From Hexactinellida sp. DTS-2022 (lineage: Eukaryota > Porifera > Hexactinellida), in NCBI GenBank assembly GCA_028753945.1, contig JAPNXP010000017.1, positions 1,674,001 to 1,738,000 of the forward strand: 64,000 nucleotides of DNA, given 5' to 3'. Every line of letters starts with the position of its first letter. Positions within the stretch are counted from its first letter, which is position 1. The notes under the pieces were generated by a model that was given only the letters and a program-made list of their open reading frames with translations, did no database searches and was not told where the DNA came from. Shown in pieces: positions 37,601-52,600 of this stretch. Position numbers and translations under genes: made by a program.

Positions 37601-40600
37601 CCAGGTACCAATATACAAATTACAATCATGCAAATCATGACTATTGCATTTCAAAGTCCATCGTATACGTACTGACTCCATGAATTAACATTGTTTTTGT
37701 ATTTCCTGTATAAAGATAATCGAGCTAGCATCCGAGCGCAAGAAAGTGTTCTACATAAACTGGGGGAATGTGTGTTTCCCGTTGGAGACAGTGGAGAGTC
37801 TACTGATGATACGATGCATTCAGGACAGCATTGTGCCCCGACTGCTGCCTGGAGATCAACAGCTGTTCCAATCTCTCCTCTCGGACCACTTCCCGAATGT
37901 TCCTCACATATTCACTGATCTGCAAGCTGTGGAGAAGTTGATTGACGAAATAACACAAGAACAGAAGCTTGAAAAGTGGCCGCCTCAAGTTAGTTTGAAT
38001 TTCATATACACTAACACAGGGGTTCTCAAACTTTTTATGTCGCGACCCCAATTTCTATAATTTATGGAGCTGAGCTAAATCGCGACCACTGAACTAACAC
38101 AATACAATCAGGGCGTTAGTAGTCAGATTGAAACCTTACTAACTGTATTAACCGTAGTTCGTCAGGTTGTACCACAGTACTAATCATACCAATGTTGGTA
38201 AGGTTATACCACAGTACTAATCATACCAATGTTGGTAATGTTTAAATAATATCATGCCTATGATGACGTGTACTATAGATAAACAAGGTTGTGGAACTGT
38301 TCCAGTTCATCAAGCAGAGCACAGGAGTTATGCTGGTGGGACAGTCCGGCACTGGCAAGACAGCGTGTCTGCAGATCCTCTCTAGACTCCTGGACATGCT
38401 CTCTCTGCAGGGCGAGAAGCACCTGCCCGTGAGCGGTCACGCCTCTGAGTCCGGACACAGGTTCCAAACCTCCACCAGCTCTGCCTCCTCCTCCTCACAG
38501 AACATGTCCAACAACAATCTGTTTGCTAACATGGTCAAGTCAAAAGTGAGATTCCAATTCGGTTAATCTGACCCAACTGAATATACAGTGAACTCTCGTT
38601 ATAAGTGTAAATCCTTCGTTATATCCGGATATTCGTTAAAAGCGGATAATAATTAATGCATTTAGTGCTCTAGGGGAAGATCTCCATTTCGTTATTTCCG
38701 ACTTCGTTATAACGGGAGTTCGCTGTATTGGATTCCAAATACAGTAGACTCGTTAAATATTAACAATAGGGGCCTTCGAAATTTGTTCGTATTATCTGGA
38801 ATTCGTATTAACCGGAGTCACTTGGATGCATTTATATAAGCTAGGGAATATTATTATTAATGAGAGTCTACTGCACTATTTACATACCTTCCTCAACACA
38901 GGTTTTCTCTGCTCAGATAAACGCGAAAGCATTCAGCTTAGACGAGTTTTATGGCAAACCAGATACAAACGATCCTGATGAGTGTTTAGGAATATTTCCC
39001 AAGATTCTAAAGACATTTTTGAGTGACATCAGTCCTCGGGAGGAGACGGTTTCTCGGCGCAGAAGTAACCTAATTAGCAAAATTGAGCCGAGAGAGATGG
39101 TGTTTGAGGACGGGAGAGTTGTGTATCAACCCAGAGATGAGAAGGATTTGGACAATTCAGGCATTCCCTTGCTGAGGAGTACTAGCTTCAAAGTTAAAAA
39201 ACACTCGGAAATCCTACTGAATAAAGAGGTATTATAATTATATGCCAACTGATTAAACCAAATACACATATTCACAGGATACTTGTTAGACAACTAACTT
39301 TCTTTATGTCACTTTGTTTCCGTTATTTAGCCGACCCCGTCAATGCACAAAAAGTTATCGGTAAAAGCAATGTCTTCCCAAACTCTGATAGAAGACGGTT
39401 TGAGAAAGAAACCCAAGACTCGGAAGAGCGAGAGCTTTGAAGTCGAGTTGACTGGGATTCCCAGCTCCTCTCACCCCGCTGGAAAACTCTCTTCTTATTC
39501 TAAATACATGACAGGAACAGCTGCTGAGGAGAAACAGCTGCCCTGTGAGTGGAGGTGGATCGTGTTTGATGGCCCTATCGATCCAGTGAGTATCTACTGT
39601 ATAGATTGTATGGCTGCTATTATGTGGATATTATTTATAGGAATGGGTTGAACATCTGAATCCTGCGCTTGACAACACCAAAGCGATCTGTCTCAACAAC
39701 GGAGAGCGACTGAGAATATCAGAAGGAATTAGGTTCATATTTGAAACGGAATCTCTCCAATTTGCGAACCCTTCTATCATCAGTCGCTGTAGTATAGTAT
39801 TTCTATCTGAAAAAGACTTGGGTTGGAAACCAATATTGAATTCCTGGCTCAACTCACTGCCCCCTTCCGTCCCTGAGAAAGTTCGCACTTACCTAAGGAC
39901 CATTGCTTTCTATTCCATCCCTCAAGCTCTCGAGTTCATTTCAACTCTGCACAACCAGCCACTCGCGCAGCTTCCGGAAATATCATACGTGAACACACTG
40001 TGCAACATAATGACTAGCCTTATATACTATCTGGTGGAGAATAAGACGTTTGGTGACGTCACACAAGTTACTGTAGGCCGACAGTGGGGACACCACGTGA
40101 AGAGCTCCTCTATCGTGTCCAGCATGAGTGGAGGGGACACCCACTACTCCACAGGGATAGCAGACAAGGCAACCCTGCCTCTTGTCTTTGAACAGGTGTT
40201 TATCTTATGATGATAATTAGAACAGTAGACTCTCGTTAATTTGCACATCGACCATCAAAATCTGTTCGTATTAACTGGAGTCACTTACCTCAAAAGTTAC
40301 CTGCATTTGTATGGGATAGGGAAATTAACCTTGTATTCTTTAACCGATTATTCGTTTACCCGTGTGCTTACTAACAAGAGTATATTGTATGTTGTTGGTG
40401 TTGTTGTTGTTGTTATTGACATGTCTGTTTAGGAAGAAGACGCTCCTAACGAGCTCCTATCCCATCTGGACCCAGAGCTTGTCGCGGCTATGAAGTATCT
40501 GCCCGACACACTCGTGTCGTCACTCAGTAACCCGGAGACTCCCTCCAGCTCCTCTCTCACGTACCTGCAGAAGAACCCGGATCAGATTATGAACGTTATT

Positions 40601-43600
40601 GCCCGTCTCTTTCTGTTTGCATTCGTTTGGTCATTCGGGGGTCCCTTGGACTGCTTTGACTTGGACGAGTTCCAATCTCCAGACACCTTCTACAACGCCT
40701 CTGATGAGTTGGTGCTGAGAGGGGGAGCCTCTGGGAGAGCTAAGTTCGATCAGTTCGTTTATCAGCTGTTTTCTAAACAGAGTCCGCATACCATTGACTT
40801 ACCAAACTCTACAAGGTTGGTAGAATTAATGCGAAATTCAGGTTAATACGAACACTATTTCAGTCCCCTTCAAAACCTTTTAAAAACAAATGTTATTGGT
40901 TAATACGAATTCCGGATAAGTCGAACACATTTTGACAGTCCCCTGATGTTCCCACTAACGAGGTTCTACTGTAATCTGTCCTTAATACAATTTAATAAAC
41001 ACATTTCTTAGGCCAATATTCTCCTACTACGTCGATCTTGACTCTGGTAAGTTCGCTCTCTGGGAATCTCTGGTTATGGAGGGCAAGAAGATAGTCACCG
41101 GGATACCCCACACTTCCTATAACATCTCCACAAAGAAGATGGACGCCGTGTTCCACCACCTGTCGGGAGAGCCAGCTCTCACGGAGGCGGCACGCCAGGA
41201 CTTTAATATCGTGCCCACTCTCGACGCTGTGCGCACCACATTCTTCATATCCCTCCTCGCGTCTAGGGGCTACTCCGTTCTGCTGGCTGGGCAGCATGCC
41301 TCGGGGGTGTCCATGTTCATGCGCTCAGGACTAGACCTGCTCATTAAGAGCGAAGAGAGAGACAACTACGTGTCTACTATACTGGGGGGGAAACTGGGAA
41401 CGAATGAGTTTGATAACGTGTTCACTTACAAGAGGAAGGAAATAGAATCTAGCTTCTATAAATCTGAAATAAAATTATTCTATGGCATGTCAGCCAACAC
41501 AATGCAACACTTGATCGAGTCACAGCTTCTTAAACGGAGGAACAGGCTAATTGGCCGTAATGGAAAGAAAGTAAGCTGTTTCTGAGTTCTTGATTTATTA
41601 TATTTATCCTCCTACAGTAGAACTCCGTAACTTACACTCTCGGAAATGAAAATAAGTACGTATTATCCGAGTGTACGTACTACCCGAATTTACCCTCATA
41701 GAAATATATACTGCTTTATAAACTTAGATAAAAAATAGTTGTACGTACTAACCCAGGTACGTTATAACCGAGTTTCACTGTATTTATACTTCTCTAGCTG
41801 CTGCTGTTCCTTGATGACCTAAACGCGCCTAAGTCTGACCAGTACAACGTGTCTCCCTGCAAGGAGCTGGTCTCCTCTCTTATCGACACCGGCGGACTCT
41901 ACGAGCGGCAGTCCGGCCAGTGGAGGTGGGTGTATGACGTCATCACGATGGGAACCTATCGCATCACTTCTAACTCCTCGCAGCATTTGACTGGGAAGTT
42001 TCTCCGACGCTTCTGTCCTTTCCTCATCCCCACCCCCTCAGAGGCAACTATAAAGCACATATTTGGTGTTGCCGTCAGTCTATTCCTGATTAGAAAGCAG
42101 TTCCATCGAGAGATTATTCTAATGGCTGACAAGGTATTATTTCTAGGGCTGAAACGAATATACCGAATATTCGAATATTCGTTCGAAATGATTGAACGAA
42201 TATTCGTTCGTTTGCAAACGAATATTCGTTACGAAACGAATATTAGAATGAAACGGATATTCGTTGACTAATTTTGGACAACAACAAGACTTTTGTATAG
42301 CTTAGAGATATCGTAATTATAAATTCCCACTTAAACTAGCTGATTATTAGTTAACTTGTGTATAATACACTTCGTAACTATTATTATACCATTGTAACAT
42401 GATCAAAAACCTATTTTCCAATGTATTTTGTCTCGAGAAATTGATTTAATGCTTAGTCATCCAAACGAACGAATATTCGAATATTCGTTCGTTTAGAAAA
42501 AGGTTCGTTCGTTACATTTCGAATATTCGTTTCAGCCCTAATTATTTCCCATATATTGTGCTAATTGAGTATAATACTATTGCCTTCAATACCCAATCAA
42601 GACTTTATTTATTTATATACCAGAGCCAATTTGTTATATTTCATTTGTGTAGATCGTGTTTGCACTAACTTTTCTATTCAAATCGGCCTGTGACAAGTTC
42701 AAGCCGACCTCACGGAGTCCCCATTACATTTTCAAGATCCGAGATCTCTCTCGGATATTCCTGGGCATGCAGCAGTGCACTCCCGAGTTTATAAAGAGCA
42801 CTGATGACATCATAGACCTGTTCACACACGAGTGCAATCGGGTTATTCACGACAGGCTCACGAGTGAGGAGGAGAGGAGAGAGTACTTTGACATTCTACA
42901 CAACGCTCTTCGCATATATTGCAGAGTTAGTTGTCAGTATTGTAGCTATCTGTTACGTATGTTATTGTGTTGTATTTAGATAGTACGGTCTCCCTCAATA
43001 CTTCAAGAGGAGCAAGTGCTCTTTGGAAATATAAGTCAGATTCATTCCAACCTGCATGCCTCCTATCGGCCTCTCCCGCCCACTAACACTGTAGTCGCTA
43101 TCCTTGACGAACACTTCTTTAAATCCTCAGTTCCCTCTCGCTACCAGCTGCCTATATTCTTCGACGTGGCTGTCCACAACATAATGCGCATCTGTAGAGT
43201 GCTCACTATTCCCTGCGCTAACATGGTTATGCTGGGACTCCCGGCCTCAGGCAAGCGGACTGGGCTCGCTCTCGCAGCTCATCTGATGGGGTACAGTATC
43301 GTAATGCCGCACAAGGATGGGGAACACAAGTAAGCATTTATAGTTGTTCTGCAGGCTTCTTACAATATAGGATTTTATGTCTGTATACGAATCCGTTTAA
43401 TTTTATACTAAAAGTGTTAGCGACTCAAAATTTCAGGGAAATGCATCTGGTGTATTATTATTAGAAAACACTCAATTTTTTTATCACCGAAGGACAGCCA
43501 GAGAGGGTTTTATTGTAACATGTGATAATGTATATTTGTAGGAGTATGTGTGAGTTCGATTCCCTGGTCAAACAGCTGTTCCGAGACGCGGGAGAGAAAG

Positions 43601-46600
43601 GAGTTAAGTCCGCTCTCTACCTGCCCAGCCGGTTCCTAGAACAGAACCTTCACATCCTCTCCTACGTATCCTACATTATAACCCAGGGCTGTACAACTCA
43701 GTTCTTCTCTATCGCAGAGGTACAGGAGATCAAGCAGGCCATGGATTGTCCCACTATAGATTCTGTGAGGAAGCTCGATACACCATGGCAGAAATTCGTC
43801 AGCGCTGTCAACGCTAATTTCCACGTGTTTATATCCGTCAGTTTATCCGACAGAATCCTGTCACTGCTCTGCAGGGAGTATCCTGACGTCATGGGCCACT
43901 GTACCACAAACTATTTCTCTGAATGGCCGGCGCAGGCTAGAACCAGTATTGCAATGAAATTCCTCAAAAATCTGGAAACCGATAAGATGGTTCATCCTAG
44001 CATGCTCAAGGTACGTATACATCTTATACCGCATTACCCCGAATAAGCGCCCTCGCCGTTATTGTTTTCATTGACCAAATTTACTCTCAAAAAATTTTTA
44101 ACTGCAGAAATAATATTAAGGTGGATACTAATGGTTTTTCAGCGACAGTTCACATCGATATTGCATAAATTCATTTAATTATCTTCAGTTATCAACTAAT
44201 GGGTATCGGTATATATTTTTAACATACAAATGCCATCTTATTGATTCGGCGCTTATTCGGGGAAATACGGTATATATTATACTAATTAGTGCTTTGTTAA
44301 CTTATATATTTCAATGTGTAGAGGATAGCAGAGACTTGCTCTGAGATCTACGACGGTGTTCTGAGTCGCATTAATGACTTGGAAGCGGAGCAATGCTGGC
44401 AGACATACGCTACCACGGCCTCGTTTATAGAGATGGTGCGTCTCTTCACTTCGTCAGCTCGGCACCAGTTCAACCAGCTGACTAGCAGACTGAATCAGCT
44501 GGACACGACTGTCAGCAGATTCTCAGAGGCGGACCAAGGCGTTAATGACATTAGCCATCGTCTGAAGCGAGCTGAGAAGATGCTAAAGCTCAAGGAGCTG
44601 GACCTGGAAAAGCTGTTGAGGAGTATTGAGCTGGATACAGAAGACTTCCTGTACCATAGGGAAATGTACACACAGAGTGAGGTAACTATCTATTTCTTCA
44701 TTATCGAGACTTTTAAAATTGGACTTACTTAGATATACCTCAATATAATAAGCTTCGCTAGGAATTTTTTTATGTCAAAAAATAACCTTGCATATGTCTG
44801 AAAATTACATTAGAAAATGATACATATAAGTAACCCCATTAACATGCGTATTTATTACATTTTAGATTGAAAATTCAGACCGTGCAATTGCTACGAAGGA
44901 AATAACTAAAGATGTTGCAGAGAGCTTTGAGAAAGTGCGTCCAGATTTCGAGGAGGCGATGAGAGAAATCCAGCTGTTGAAGAAGAGTGACATTGTTGAG
45001 ATCAGAAGGTACACACACCCTCCTGAAATAGTACAGCAAGTAATGACTGCTATGTGCATACTCCTGCAGCAGCCCACTGACTGGACTAGCATTAAACACT
45101 TGCTAGCAGACAGGGGATTCATTCAGATGATTATCAGCTTTGACAAGGAACACGTGCCGGATGAGATTCTAGAAAAGCTGCTGGTTTATACTAACGACCC
45201 GCGTTTCCATCCCGATAATGTTGACAAGGTATCAGGTGCTTGTAAATCGATCTGCAAATGGATGTTTGCAATAGAAAAGTATTGTAAAGTGAGTTTACTT
45301 GTCCTATTAAAATAGATTAGTTTATGTTACATTCGGTTATAGGTCTATCGGTTGTATGAACCGATACAGAAAGATTATCTGAGATCAAAGAACTTGGAAA
45401 AGGAGATACGATCGGAACTGAAGAGAGCGCATGAAAACCTGTTATTGATGGAACAGAATATTCGCCGCAACGAGGCAGCTCGCGAGAAAACGCGCAAAGA
45501 TAAATACGGACTCGGTGTTAGACTCTCCAAGTTAAAAGACAAACTGAAGCGAGCTAACTTCTTGAGAGAGTGAGTAGTTTGACGTATATAATTAGTAGAC
45601 TCTCGTTAATACGAACACGGATACTTCGAATTATCAGTTAAGTAGCATAAGGTTTAATTGACTCCGGTAAATTCGAATTTCCGGATAATATGTATGAACA
45701 AATATGAACAAATTTCTACGGTCCTCTGATGTTTGTATTAACGAGAACACTGTAGTATAATTCCAATTGCATTCTACATAATCTACTTTGTAGAACCCTA
45801 GAGGAGGAACAGGTCCGCTGCAAAGAACAGCGAGAAGAAGAGGCTGAAAAGATAAAAACTGTCCTCGGGGACTGTCTTATATCTTCTGCCGGCGTCTCAT
45901 ACCTGGGTCCCTTCCCTGTCCGCTACAGACAGAACATGTTGTCTCAGTGGTTAGACCTCTGCTGGGTCGGGAAGATACCTGTCTCTTCCAAGTACTCGTT
46001 CTCTAAGCACCTGATCACTGAGGAGTACTACGACATATGGTACACACAGGGACTGCCAAAGGATAGGGGCTCCATTGAGAACGCAGTGCTGATCGAGAAG
46101 GGCGTGAGATGGCCGTTGATTATAGATCCCCAACAGCTGGCGAATAAGTGGATAGAGCAGAGAGAGCGACAGAATAATCTTGTCATTTCTGACTATTCAA
46201 ATGTGAACCTGTCCGGCTGTATTGCGATGGCGATTGAGAATCGGAGCCCTCTCCTGATACAGAATATCCCCGAGACCCTCCCCCTTTCCCTGGACACCCT
46301 CCTTTTAAGAGAGGAGTCCCTACAGATGACAGACGGGACAGATTCCATCAGTCTGTTCGAGACCCCCGGGTCTTCCAACTTCCGTCTCTACATGACCTGC
46401 AATCTCCCCTTCCCCCGCTTCAAGCCGTACGTGTACATCCGCACTAACGTTATTAACTTCTCCATCTCCGAAGAGAGCATGGAAGACATGCTGCTTAGTG
46501 AGGCGGTGGCTACCGAAGAGCCAGAGCTGAATCAGCAGCGAACCGACCTTCTCTCCAAGCTCCCCAACTGCTATACGGAGCTGTGGGGAATACACGACAG

Positions 46601-49600
46601 CATAGATAGCATTCTACAGAAGCAGGTGTTCGATATACTGGAAAATCCCGCGTACACTGACAAGCTAGCCGTGAACCTTACAAAGCGTATTGAGATCAGA
46701 AGGCTAATAGCAGAGGCGAAGAGTGCTCAGGAAGATATAAATAAAATAAAGTATTCATACGGTGTTATCGCCAAGCGTGGTTCCCTGTTGTACTCGATAG
46801 CTTGCGATCTGTCTCAGCTTAACCACATGTACCACTTCTCTATCTACTGGTTCCTACAGTTCTATAACTCCTGCTTCAAAGGGACCGGTAAGACGCTGCT
46901 TAAGCTTACTAAGAAGCCTAATGTCATTGGAAAGCTGGGCAACGAAAAGATTGCTAATATTCTCAGCAAACTGACTCACACCTTCTATATTCAGGTAAGC
47001 GCCTTTCTCAGTCAATAGGGATGTAGCTGTTACTAATATTGATGGTCCTAGTACAGTGGTCCCAACCTGGGGTCCACATAATTTGTATTACGGCAATAGG
47101 AGAGGGTCCACAGAATGTTTATTATTTGCAATAGATGGATGAAAATGGTTGCAAATTGCTGCACTAAAATATAGAGAATATAACGAGTTGCATTAACTCC
47201 AGTGGATTACAGTTCTTTGTACGAGCCTGGGAAAATACACACTAACTGTGTCCATACTAACCAGAGTTACACTTTTATATTTAAGAGCGATTAAATTATA
47301 CTAAATATCTTATACGTATATGATTTAGAAACAATTTACAAATTCATTCCGTGGAGAATCTATAATTTAGTTTATATAAACTTGCCTCCAGATCGGGAGG
47401 GCTATATTCTCCAAGCACCTGCTGCCCTTCTCTCTGACGCTCTGCTCGAAGCTGCTGATGACGTCACCGCAGAGAGAGGAGAGCTCTCTCTCCTGCGAGG
47501 AGTGGAATCTGTTTCTCTTCGGCGACAAGAGCGGAGTTATCATTAAGGATTCTCACCAGACTTCCAGCAACATAAGTCACCTGATGATGCCAGCTGTTCC
47601 CAGCGAGCCCGCGCATAGCGCCAGCGTCGTGTCTCTGCCCCTCGGCTTCCCCGAGATCACCGCGGACATATGGAAGCAGTGCGAGGCTCTGGAAAACCAG
47701 CTCCCACAGGTAATGCTGCATATTATACTATAGTAGAACTGTTTTGACGGATTTGGACCCCCCTACAGATTTGGACCGGGGGGTCCAAATCCGTCAAATA
47801 TGTAAAATATTGATAGTGTTTGACGGATTTGGACCCCCCTTTACAGATTTGGACCCCCCTTTTAACTTGATAATCAAGTCATCATTATTGAACCTTTACT
47901 TCCTGTTTGTCATCACAAGTGCTTACTTTCCAACTATCTTTGATTACGATTACCTATTAGTGTAAATTTGTCTGTCATTTGATAATACACTAACAATAAA
48001 GATATACTGAGCACTCAAGTTAATAATTATGAAAACCTGTGAAACTCAGGCCCCTGGATTTAAAGTTGATTACTATACAGGCAATTCCAAAATTAGAGAA
48101 ATTAATGAAGATTACAATAAGTAACTTAATTGTTAGTAAATTCATAGGTTATTTACTATATTATTAAGGACATATATGATGCAATTTACCCGACCAGGTA
48201 AGTCTTTTTCCTTGTTCCTGATTTGAGTTAATTTTGGGCTTTCCATTCCGTCGTAAGAGTACCAAACGGTATCATGTCTGACTCTCATCGTGAATTGTAT
48301 TGCATGATGTATAGTAAAGCCGAGAAGCGTATAGTATAGTAGTCGATCTGCTTGTGATATCGTAATAGTGTCATCGATTTCACATATTTGGACACTATGA
48401 GTAAGATGACCTACTTCCAGAATGAAGATTGGTGGTATTTCGCTGAATTCCTTAGATATCGGTTCAATATTAGCTGCTTGATCTCTGCACTTTAAGCAAG
48501 CAAACCTGGAATTAATTTGATTATTGATGGACGTTTGGCAGCTGGAATCGAATTTTGTTAGACAAGAGAGGTTAAGTATCTTTTCAGACTGGAAACAGCA
48601 GCCCCAACACTGAAAGTTGATTTTGTACCCATCCGAATTCAGAGATAGATCCTTACATAAGAGTTGAACAAACCTTCCTTCATAACCCAACATATTATAT
48701 TGTGAGTTTTCGAGTGGTATTCCTATCAATTGACAAATAGTTGTCCTCACTTCATTAAATTGTAACGTATGTATCAACGATAGTATGTTTTCGAGGAGTA
48801 AGTTGGGAGAGAAACGGATAAGCTCAAAGGCTGTAAAAAGTGAATTTCTATGCAAACTGAGCAAAGTTATAAAGTTGTCAACAGCGCAGGTATTGACTAG
48901 TTCGATTCCATGACAATATCCACCCCAACTAACACACCGGTCTTCCAGAGGGAATGAAAGTGGTAAAGGTGTATTGATATTGGAAATATCATTTGCAGCC
49001 TGAGGAGCATTTATTATTAATTCAGTTACAACTGGATGGAGCACTTTTGTTACATAGTTCATGCCTTTTTCTTGCCAATAAGTGGCAAACTTGAAGTCGT
49101 CATCGGTATATTGGTACATAGGAATCTTGATTTTACAACTCTCTAGATACCATTGAATTAGTATATCAGCCATTTCTTGACTTGTTTCATGGTCCATCAG
49201 TCTCTTTTCGGGATATTTGGTTGGAGGAAAATTTTCGTATCTCCAGTCAAATAGTTGGCGAAATGGAAGGTGTTGTCTTTTATTGAGTTCTCGATGGAGA
49301 TCGGAAACTGGAATTGTAGACTTAAGAGAGGAAATAATTTTATCCTTAAACGAGTCAAGCAACTCCAATACCTCTGCCCGTGTTTTCTGTATGATATTTG
49401 TTTCAAAAACTGTTTCCTCAACTCCTGTAAAAGGGGTTGATGGGGAGTCAGATAAAGTGTGCTGGATATCAATACTGTCACTTTCCAAACGCTGGTATTT
49501 GCTTGGTGGTACCTCTGTTGCTGTATCAGTAAACGATCTTTTGTAAAGCTTTACCTTTGATCTCTTCACACGGAGAGTTGCCTTGTTGCGAACGATATGA

Positions 49601-52600
49601 ACATTAGACTGATTAGCCTTAACGACGGGATAGGGACCAAGCCATTTATCCTGTAGTTTCCCCCCTTTCTTTTTTTGGTAGACATTTTCTATCAAAACCT
49701 CGTCAGTTTCTTCTAGCTTGCAAAAAGTGATCGGGTTAAGTTTTCTGTCGTGTCGTTTCTTCATTACTTCTTTTGAGTGCGTTAGAGAGTCTTTAGCTAT
49801 TTGAAAATCGACATCCTGTGCAGTTCGCATGTACTCCAACAATTCCTTTTGATCTTGATCACTTGATACAGATGCAATATCTGGGTAGAGAAAGGCCTGG
49901 TTCTCTGCCTCCGTTGGGAGGCGAGGTTTCCTTGAGCCATGCATTAGCTCAAATGCGGAAAATTGTGTAGTGTCTCTAGGTCTGATATTCAAGGAAAATG
50001 TTATTTCTTCTAGGTAGTGAGACCAATTTTCCTTCTTTTCACCCAACGACTTTACCATAGATCTCTTGAGAGCTTTGTGGGTAGACTCTACTAAGCCATT
50101 GGTTTGAGGATGGTAGGGTGTCGAGAAAATAAGCTTACAGTTATGTGCATCTTGCAGTGCCTTTGAGATCTGATTTTTGAATTCTGTACCATTATCAGTG
50201 ATAATTTGTACTGGTGCCCCCTGTCGACAATAAATAGAGAAGATTGCTTTGGCGACTTCGTCTGCACTTTTTGACCGGAGAAGACGAGTCTCAATCCATT
50301 TGGTAAAATGGTCAATGAATGTCAAAATGTATTTATACCCCTCCGATTCGACAAGTGGGCCAGTAAGATCCATTCCAACGCGAAACCACACTTTGGCAAT
50401 TACTGGGAGTGGTTGAAGAGGTGTAGCAGGAGCCTTGATACTGGGTTGGTTCTTTAAGCAACGGACACAATTATCAACGTATGACTCAATATGCTTCAAC
50501 ATCCCAGGCCAAAAGAATCTGTCTTTCCCAATGCTATATGAGTAGCGGGAGCATTGATGGCCTAGATTGTCGTGGATTTCTTCTAGTATGGCTGGAATTT
50601 CATTGGTGATAATTACAATAAGCTGCTTGCCTTCCGAGGTTCTTACAAGTTTGTCGTTTGCAAGCGAATATTTAGAAGCTTTCTTCCGAAAATTTCTCTT
50701 TTGGTCTTTAGTCATTCCATGTGGGTAAGTAAATGTTTTCAAATAATTGAACAAAAGTTCATATTCCTGAGGGTCCATATACCGTCTATGCGAGAGACTT
50801 AGCTAAACAAAATAAATCCGTATCGTGAAGGAACTTAGATAGAGATTTGTAGACAATCTATATATCATCTCAAAATCTAACCCAATCGGCATAATAACAA
50901 TATCTACTTCTAGGACTACACTAATAGGTAATCGTAATCAAAGATAGTTGGAAAGTAAGCACTTGTGATGACAAACAGGAAGTAAAGGTTCAATAATGAT
51001 GACTTGATTATCAAGTTAAAAGGGGGGTCCAAATCTGTAAAGGGGGGTCCAAATCCGTCAAACACTATCAATATTTTACATATTTGACGGATTTGGACCC
51101 CCCGGTCCAAATCTGTAGGGGGGTCCAAATCCGTCAAAACAGAACCTGTCTAATCCTACACCCGTTGGGATAGGGGAAAATGTCGGATTGCCAAATTGTC
51201 GGATTATGCAGTTTCTAATGGATAGTCCGACGCTCATTGGGATGCAGGTTCTACTGTAATTGTATAATTCCGTTTATTTCACACATTTGTAGGCTTTCAC
51301 ATCTCTCCGTCAGTTCATTATTCTGAATGCCCGTCTGTGGAAGCAATTCATGACAGACCCTTTTCCGTTCACATTTAACTTGGACCCTATGGACATGCTG
51401 GGTGTCAAGAGCGAGCTTGACGTCATCGAGGAGGAGAAGGAATCGGATGAGTTCGAAGAAGTTTATGTCGAACCGATTTCACCGCAAAAACTCAAACCCC
51501 ATCCCCCTATGATTTCTGGTATCAGCACCAGGGCAACTTCAATGTCAATTGAATGTGAATTCCAGCCGGACTTCCTTACCTATTTCCACAAACTTATTCT
51601 AATTAAAGAGCTTCGTAAGGATGCGCTTGACACCTCAGTACAGAGCTTTATAATGAGTACGATCGGCCATCAATTCATACAAACTCCAGTCATTGATCTA
51701 GATGACGCCTTCTTGAATAGCAGTCCCTCTCAAGAGGTGAGTCTTATTCCCATTCTTCTGATACAATCTGAGGACTCTAGCAACTGTAAGGATATGGTAG
51801 GAGACTTGGAGAAGTTTGCAGAGCAAAAACTCGGATCGGCTGCCCGGTTGTCTCAACTTGTATTTGTAAAAGAGAGGATTTCTCAGAGCCTAGCTACACT
51901 CAAGCGACAGGCAATGCGCGGTGGTTGGATTATCTGCACAAATGTACATCTGCAAATAACTTGGTTAACTAATATTATCGATAACTTGCTGACAATGGCT
52001 AGGGGCGTTAACAGTATCCATCCTAATTTCCGCCTTTGGTTAATCACCAAATCTTGCAAGGATTTCCCCATTTCTATCCTGCACCTCTCACTGAAGCTCC
52101 GAATCGAGTCTCTGAAAAGTATAAAAGCAAATATCGAAGAGACTCTCTCTGACCGAGGCGCCATCTCACAGGAAGATCTGAGAGAACAAGGAGCAGGTCC
52201 TTATTGGAACCGTCTGTTGTTCATTCTCTGTTTCTTCAACGCAGTAGTCCGCTGTAGGAACCGTTATAAAACGCTGGGTTGGAATTCTGTGTACGATTTC
52301 GGTATCAGAGACTTCACCTGTGCTAAGTATATAATGCTCAAGTTAATGACGGACCACTCAGCTATTCCGTGGAGTGGAATTGTAGAATCACTGGGCGACA
52401 TGTGTTACGGTGGTCGTATCACTGATTTCTCTGATAGAAAACGCTTACAGTTTCTTTTAGAGCGATCTTTCAATAGCGAAGTAACCATGGATAAATACCA
52501 TCTTTTGAAAGATCCAATTAAATTTCCCATTGTAAGTGACGATGCAACATTTGAAGGTTGGAAGAAGCACATCGAACTTTTGCCAGTCCATGACTCTCCT